In this document: positions 6,905-10,781 of the stretch, one piece after another | Position numbering within the stretch: position 1 is the first letter of the stretch | How the letters are laid out: each line of letters begins with the position of its first letter | Source: Clostridia bacterium | Lineage (GTDB): Bacteria; Bacillota; Clostridia; Christensenellales; Aristaeellaceae | DNA length: 10,781 nucleotides | Assembly (NCBI GenBank): GCA_017458865.1 | Contig: JAFSZW010000125.1 | Location: 1 to 10,781, forward strand | Direction of reading: 5' to 3' | Notes under the pieces: model-generated | Database searches by the model: none | What the model saw: only the letters and a program-made list of their open reading frames with translations | What the model was told of the DNA's origin: nothing | Made by a program: the position numbers and the translations under genes

Positions 6905-7715
6905 TCTGGATGCTGAATTTGAAAAGTATCTGAAGGCGTGGATGCAGAAACACAGCGCTCAGTATGGAAACAACCTCGATAAGCTTGAGGAGATGGTTCC
7001 GGATGTGTACATGACCTTCCTTGAAACGCCGCTGGCACTGCTTGACGGGAAGAGCCCTGAGGAGTGGTATGAGGCATTCTCGGATCCCGCTGAGCTGATA
7101 GAGACGCTCAAAGCTCATATCCGGGAACGTGTGTCCGTGCCGGATCTCCTCATGGAGCGTATTGTTGCCGTTCCCGGGACGGAACCTTATCTCCTTGAAA
7201 TGATCCGGGACGATTCACTGGATGAGGAAATCCGCATGACAGCGGTTTCCCTGATGCAGGAAATCGGCGGTAATGCGCCGATGGAGCATTATCTCGATAT
7301 CATCACGCCGCTTGAGGAACCCAGCGATCTCGGCGATATCTGCGCTGAAAGCCTTGTCGCCATGGGCGGCGAGGTGATGGAACCGGTGCTTGCCAGGTAT
7401 CCGCGGGCGGGCGCTGCAGCAAAGAATATCTTTGCCGATATTCTCTGCAACTTTGAACATGATGACAGGATTTACAGCATCCTTGAGGAGCGTTTCAGGA
7501 CGCAGACCGACGAACGGGCACTGTTTGCCTCCTATCTGGCCAAGTACGGCGATGAGCGTGCCCTGCCGGTGCTCGTTGAGGCGAGCCGCGAGCCGGGACT
7601 CGGGTATCTGGATTTTGTTGAAATCGCCAATGCCATTGAAGCACTTGGCGGTGACCGGCCTGCTGAACGGGAATACGCCGGGGATCCCTATTATGAGGCC
7701 CTCGGGCGTCTCTGA
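6891..7715 (+). CDS. uncharacterised HEAT-repeat-like protein
   Basis: A 274-residue soluble, acidic, largely alpha-helical protein of unknown function. Repeated helix-pair units resembling HEAT repeats can be seen at about 96-125 (PYLLEMIRDD...RMTAVSLMQEIGG), 131-160, 192-219 and 221-254 (YGDERALPVLVEASREP, a classic HEAT signature). The first 80 residues are helical but not obviously repeat-like. There is no signal peptide, membrane helix or catalytic motif, so it is probably a protein-interaction scaffold. ATG 6891 follows AAGGAAGG (6875-6882) by eight bases and overlaps hslO by 14 bases, which implies translational coupling. An upstream in-frame extension from 6846 lies inside hslO and is unlikely. 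Coupling to hslO suggests a role in protein quality control or redox stress, but that is only inference. Confidence 0.75.
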   Translation: MRIVNLDAEFEKYLKAWMQKHSAQYGNNLDKLEEMVPDVYMTFLETPLALLDGKSPEEWYEAFSDPAELIETLKAHIRERVSVPDLLMERIVAVPGTEPYLLEMIRDDSLDEEIRMTAVSLMQEIGGNAPMEHYLDIITPLEEPSDLGDICAESLVAMGGEVMEPVLARYPRAGAAAKNIFADILCNFEHDDRIYSILEERFRTQTDERALFASYLAKYGDERALPVLVEASREPGLGYLDFVEIANAIEALGGDRPAEREYAGDPYYEALGRL

Positions 7716-7737
7716 TAGCGCTGCAGCTATGCTTTTT
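7715..7737 (+). terminator. possible weak intrinsic terminator after the HEAT-like gene
   Basis: ATAGC (7715-7719) pairs with GCTAT (7726-7730) around a six-base loop, and five T residues follow at 7733-7737. The stem is only five base pairs, so termination would be weak. Confidence 0.35.
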
Positions 7738-7741
7738 CATG

Positions 7742-7758
7742 CCGTCACTGTGTGACGG
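7742..7758 (+). repeat. perfect 7-bp hairpin in the intergenic region
   Basis: CCGTCAC (7742-7748) and GTGACGG (7752-7758) form an exact inverted repeat with a TGT loop. A smaller GGGC-GAAT-GCCC hairpin follows after a few bases. No T-run follows, so these are not standard terminators. They could stabilise an mRNA end or form an operator. The rest of the gap to 7866 shows no convincing promoter. Confidence 0.5.
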
Positions 7759-7866
7759 ACAGGGCGAATGCCCGCTCAGACTGTTTAAAAATGGCAAATT
7801 GAGAGGAAAAGACGGGATAGACAGCCATGTGGTGAACATCTGGCTGCCTAATGACCAGGATTTGCG

Positions 7867-7875
7867 AAAGGAGGG
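7867..7875 (+). promoter_or_regulatory. strong ribosome binding site of the zinc ribbon protein
   Basis: AAAGGAGGG lies eight bases before ATG 7884. It decides the start in favour of MICPNCG over the longer reading that begins at a TTG at 7851. Confidence 0.85.
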
Positions 7876-7883
7876 AATACCGT

Positions 7884-9884
7884 ATGATTTGTCCAAACTG
7901 CGGCAGGCAGATATCGGATACAGCGATTAAGTGTCCGGGCTGCAATGCCATGATTCATGTCTACAAGCGTAAACGGGCGGAAGCGGATATTCCCGAGAAT
8001 CAGCAGGTACGGGTGAAGCGGCGTGTGCAGCCGATTCCGTCTCAGCAGCGCGCCGACAATGACAGAAAACACGACTATGCGGAGGCAAGGGAAGACGCGG
8101 CGAAGAGCCGGGCCCGGCAGAATCTGAGGCAGCCTTCTGAACCGGTTGAGCCGAGACGGGGATCCGCAGAGGATTCACAGGAACGGTATCATGTGCCCAA
8201 AGCTGTGCAGCGCAGTGAGCAGCGGGTTGATGAGGATGTCCGGTACGTCCGTCATCCGGGCAACCCGATTCGCAAAAAGGTCAATGCAAAGCCGGCAATG
8301 GCGAATCCGCCGCTCACCCGGAAATCGCACAAGCGTCTGTTTTTCGCACTGCGCGGCATCATGCTGATTCTGTTCTTTACGTTTGCGTATGGCACCTATA
8401 TCCTGACGCAGACTGAGGACGGTCAGCAGATGATGGCGGAGTGGGGATGGTCCTTTGCAAGGACGGACGCCTATATCACGCTGGGCAAGCAGCTGCTTGA
8501 CCAGGCCTATTACAGCAGTGCGGTTGAAAAGCTCGGTGTAGCGCTTGAGCGTGAACCGAAAAATGTGGATGCGCTTCTGTATATGGCACAGGCACAGCTC
8601 GAACTGGGGTATGAGGATGAGGCGGTAAAGATCTATGAGTCACTGATCAATGAGATCGCGCCGCAGCACCCAAGTGCGTACAGGAGCCTCATCAGCATTT
8701 ACCAGAAGCGGGGTTATTACGCCGAGGCGCTGTCGCTCATGAAACAGGCAAGCGCCAATACGCTCGAATCGACACAGGAATTTGACATCATGATTCGGGC
8801 CTATACGCCGGTGGCACCGTCGTTCTCTCACCCGGAAGGCCGGTACAATGAGGAAATCGATGTCACCATCACGATCCCGAAAGATGAGATTGTCTACTAC
8901 ACAACGGACGGAACGGACCCATCTGAGTCCGGTCTGATCTACACAGAGGGGACAAAGATCCACCTGTATGAGGGCAAGATGACCGTCAAGGCCATAGGCT
9001 TTACGGAAAACGGCATGCCGTCCGAGCAAATAACGGCCAACTATACTGTCATCATCCCGACACCGGCAGCCCCAAAAGCGAATTACAAGTCGGGTGTCTA
9101 CAAGACCGCACCAAAGGTCTCCCTTCGTCCGGGCGATGAGGATCCCAAAAAGAACCGCAACATTGTAGCAATCTATTACACGCTGGACGGCCGTCAGGCG
9201 ACGGTGGACTCAACGCTGTACAGCGATGACCATCCCATTCAGCTCCCGGTCGGCGATTCAGTGCTCCGTGCCATTTCTGTGGATAAGAACGGGAAAGTCA
9301 GCTACGAGATGAAGGTTACCTACAAAGTGGAAGGCAACCTCAAGCGCATGTTTACGGATGAAAACGATTCGTTCAAGAACATGTCGCTATACAAGACCAC
9401 CTACAACACCTTTGTCAAATCCTGGGGGGCGCCGTTAAGTTATGAGCTGCTGCCGGAGGACCGGTGGTACGATGCAAAAATGGAGACCTACGAGGCCGTG
9501 TATGACTGGGGAAGAGCCTGGTTTACGATTAAGACCTCGGGCAAGGATCCGGTGCTCGTGATGCTTGAAACGTCGAGTTCAAAGATGGTCGCCCCAAGAA
9601 CAACCAAGGTTGGCATGAAGGCGTCGGATGTCATGGCAAAATTCCGCGATCTCGGCCATCCCGCGCTGGATGATTATGGAAACCGTCTGCTCTATAACTG
9701 GAACTCAGCGAATGTCCAGTTCGGCACATACCGGCATGAGGATGACGGCACGTATGCGATTCACTACTATGATCCGGTGGATGAAAAACAGACGATCTTT
9801 GTGGAACTCTCGTACTATCTTGACGAGGACGGCGGAGCGGTTACGAAAATTGTCTGGCGGCGGTATCAGATAACACGGCGTTGA
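7884..9884 (+). CDS. membrane-anchored zinc ribbon / TPR / chitobiase-C-terminal-domain protein
   Basis: A 666-residue multidomain protein of unknown function. Residues 3-20 form a zinc ribbon (C3-P-N-C6, C17-P-G-C20). Residues 25-150 are a charged, Arg/Gln-rich, probably disordered linker. Residues 152-175 are a single transmembrane helix preceded by a basic KSHKR stop. Residues 195-292 contain about two to three TPR units (for example NVDALLYMAQAQLELGYEDEA). Two repeats resembling the chitobiase/beta-hexosaminidase C-terminal domain follow: 309-390 (YYTTDGTDPSESGLIYT) and 393-482 (IYYTLDGRQA...LYSDDHP). The last 180 residues are an unassigned Trp/Tyr-rich domain. The basic N-terminal side suggests the zinc ribbon is cytoplasmic and the TPR and beta domains are outside the membrane. 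Chitobiase-like modules often occur in clostridial surface proteins. It stands alone, bounded by a hairpin-rich gap and a terminator. Confidence 0.82.
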   Translation: MICPNCGRQISDTAIKCPGCNAMIHVYKRKRAEADIPENQQVRVKRRVQPIPSQQRADNDRKHDYAEAREDAAKSRARQNLRQPSEPVEPRRGSAEDSQERYHVPKAVQRSEQRVDEDVRYVRHPGNPIRKKVNAKPAMANPPLTRKSHKRLFFALRGIMLILFFTFAYGTYILTQTEDGQQMMAEWGWSFARTDAYITLGKQLLDQAYYSSAVEKLGVALEREPKNVDALLYMAQAQLELGYEDEAVKIYESLINEIAPQHPSAYRSLISIYQKRGYYAEALSLMKQASANTLESTQEFDIMIRAYTPVAPSFSHPEGRYNEEIDVTITIPKDEIVYYTTDGTDPSESGLIYTEGTKIHLYEGKMTVKAIGFTENGMPSEQITANYTVIIPTPAAPKANYKSGVYKTAPKVSLRPGDEDPKKNRNIVAIYYTLDGRQATVDSTLYSDDHPIQLPVGDSVLRAISVDKNGKVSYEMKVTYKVEGNLKRMFTDENDSFKNMSLYKTTYNTFVKSWGAPLSYELLPEDRWYDAKMETYEAVYDWGRAWFTIKTSGKDPVLVMLETSSSKMVAPRTTKVGMKASDVMAKFRDLGHPALDDYGNRLLYNWNSANVQFGTYRHEDDGTYAIHYYDPVDEKQTIFVELSYYLDEDGGAVTKIVWRRYQITRR

Positions 9885-9915
9885 CGCTGCTGCGGCCAGT
9901 GATTGTGCACGTATC

Positions 9916-9963
9916 CCGGCCTTAAGAGCCCGTATCTGCGAGCGCGGAACGGGCTTTTGCCGG
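9916..9963 (+). terminator. intrinsic terminator after the zinc ribbon/TPR gene
   Basis: AGCCCGT (9927-9933) pairs with ACGGGCT (9949-9955), extended by A-T pairs against the TTTT at 9955-9958. An outer CCGGC (9916-9920) / GCCGG (9959-9963) adds to the inverted repeat. It lies about 30 bases after the stop. Confidence 0.75.
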
Positions 9964-9975
9964 CTATGTGTCAGG

Positions 9976-9992
9976 CTATACCAGCGGTATAG
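9976..9992. repeat. perfect 7-bp hairpin/palindrome upstream of the metG promoter
   Basis: CTATACC (9976-9982), an AGC loop and GGTATAG (9986-9992) form an exact inverted repeat. It has no T-run and lies about 20 bases before the putative -35, so it could be an operator half-site pair rather than a terminator. Confidence 0.5.
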
Positions 9993-10012
9993 GCGGATAT
10001 TGCGGCAATTGT

Positions 10013-10041
10013 TTGCTTTTCATGGGAGAATAGTGTAAAAT
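10013..10041 (+). promoter_or_regulatory. probable metG promoter
   Basis: TTGCTT (10013-10018, three of six), a 17-base spacer and TAAAAT (10036-10041, five of six). Transcription near 10048 leaves a leader of about 65 bases, too short for a T-box or SAM riboswitch. Confidence 0.55.
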
Positions 10042-10113
10042 ACCTGAGTTTTGAAACAGATTCATGCGGCATTCCGTTTTTGGATGAGATGCTGGGGATA
10101 GAGGAGGAAATGT

Positions 10114-10781
10114 ATGAGCGACAAACCCAAATATTACATTACAACACCAATTTACTATCCGAGCGATAACCTGCACATCGGTCACAGTTACTGCTCGACG
10201 GCGGCAGATACCATGGCCAGGTTTAAGCGCCTGACAGGTCATGATGTCTATTTCCTGACCGGTACCGACGAGCATGGACAGAAAATTGAGCGCAAGGCCA
10301 GGGATGCCGGCGTGACCCCGCAGGCGTATGTCGATCATATCGTTGCGGGTATCAAGGAACTGTGGAAGCTCATGGACGTTGATTACAGCGATTTCATCCG
10401 CACGACGGATGAGCGTCATATCAAGGGCGTCCAGAAGATCTTCAAGCAGCTGTATGACCAGGATGATATCTACATGGGCCAGTATGAAGGCTGGTACTGT
10501 ACGCCATGCGAGGCGTTCTGGACTGAACTGCAGCTCAAGGACGGTTGCTGCCCGGACTGCGGACGCCCGGTGGAGCGGATGCGCGAGGACGCGTATTTCT
10601 TCCGTCTCAGCAAGTATCAGGACTGGCTGATCAACTACATCCGGGAGAATCCGGATTTCATCCAGCCCAATGCCCGCACCGCGGAGATGCTCAATAACTT
10701 CCTTCTGCCTGGTCTGCAGGACCTGTGCGTTTCAAGAACGTCCATCAAGTGGGGCATTCCGGTTGATTTTATGCCAAATCA
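10114..10781 (+). CDS. metG: methionyl-tRNA synthetase (5' part; continues past the window)
   Basis: This class I aminoacyl-tRNA synthetase charges tRNA-Met with methionine in the cytoplasm. The first 222 residues are present. Landmarks are YYITTPIYYPSDNLHIGH (7-24) with the HIGH signature at 21-24, DVYFLTGTDEHGQK (44-57), and the zinc knuckle C129-T-P-C132 with C146-P-D-C149. The later DAYFFRLSKYQ and CVSRTSIKWGIPVDF are also typical. The two-CxxC knuckle matches the Bacillus/Clostridium type. The KMSKS loop, anticodon-binding domain and any C-terminal tRNA-binding domain lie beyond the right edge. ATG 10114 is six bases after GAGGAGG (10101-10107); a closer ATG at 10110 is out of frame. A terminator and a promoter separate it from the preceding gene. 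Confidence 0.97.
   Translation, partial: MSDKPKYYITTPIYYPSDNLHIGHSYCSTAADTMARFKRLTGHDVYFLTGTDEHGQKIERKARDAGVTPQAYVDHIVAGIKELWKLMDVDYSDFIRTTDERHIKGVQKIFKQLYDQDDIYMGQYEGWYCTPCEAFWTELQLKDGCCPDCGRPVERMREDAYFFRLSKYQDWLINYIRENPDFIQPNARTAEMLNNFLLPGLQDLCVSRTSIKWGIPVDFMPN

Noticed and set aside
7739..7930. A 63-codon plus-strand ORF before and overlapping the zinc ribbon gene.
   Set aside because: No ribosome binding site precedes it, it begins within a hairpin region, and it overlaps the well-supported start at 7884.
9964..10113. A T-box or SAM riboswitch upstream of metG.
   Set aside because: The interval from the likely promoter to the start codon is only about 65 bases, and no T-box sequence or antiterminator is visible.
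1..10781. CRISPR arrays, insertion sequences, prophage genes, tRNA or rRNA genes.
   Set aside because: No regularly spaced repeats, transposase or integrase motifs, or cloverleaf sequences were seen on either strand.

Overview
This window looks like a chromosomal housekeeping and accessory stretch from a low-to-mid GC Gram-positive (Firmicutes, most likely class Clostridia). The case rests on strong AGGAGG-type ribosome binding sites, tightly packed co-directional genes, a YesL/DUF624 membrane protein, a redox chaperone Hsp33, a methionyl-tRNA synthetase with a two-CxxC zinc knuckle, and a zinc ribbon/TPR/chitobiase-domain surface protein of the kind common in gut Clostridia. GC content looks to be in the mid-50s percent by eye. 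I cannot assign a genus.

Layout. Bases 1-148 hold the probable tail of an unidentified upstream gene, then a leader. A beta-lactamase-fold serine hydrolase (149-1486, +) ends at a strong bidirectional terminator (1497-1531). It converges there with an aspartate-semialdehyde dehydrogenase gene (asd, 1543-2510, -). That asd gene is broken: its N-terminal and C-terminal parts lie in different frames, and about 35-40 family-conserved residues between them are missing. Its promoter (TTGACG, 17 bp, TATAAT) and ribosome binding site remain near-perfect. The 350-base divergent gap (2511-2860) holds this promoter and, facing the other way, an extended -10 promoter for the next operon.

The first plus-strand operon is an M20-family amidohydrolase (2861-4018), a DUF624 membrane protein with an extreme acidic tail (4022-5071), and a SAM-dependent methyltransferase (5064-5828) whose start lies inside the poly-Asp coding tract. 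The M20 gene carries a six-codon start-stop ORF in frame just upstream of its TTG start, and the only strong Shine-Dalgarno serves that short ORF. After 158 bases with no visible terminator comes hslO (Hsp33, 5987-6904), which overlaps a HEAT-repeat-like protein of unknown function (6891-7715) by 14 bases. After a hairpin-rich gap comes a 666-residue membrane-anchored protein (7884-9884): zinc ribbon, basic linker, one transmembrane helix, TPRs, two chitobiase-C-terminal-like domains and an unassigned C-terminal domain. A terminator (9916-9963), a small perfect hairpin and a promoter precede metG (10114 onward), which runs off the window.

There is no CRISPR array, phage, transposon or toxin-antitoxin signature, and I see no clearly new multi-gene system. 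The items most worth following up are the asd lesion, the in-frame stop before the M20 hydrolase, the dual-use poly-Asp/start-codon tract, the Hsp33-HEAT pair, and the envelope-spanning zinc ribbon protein.
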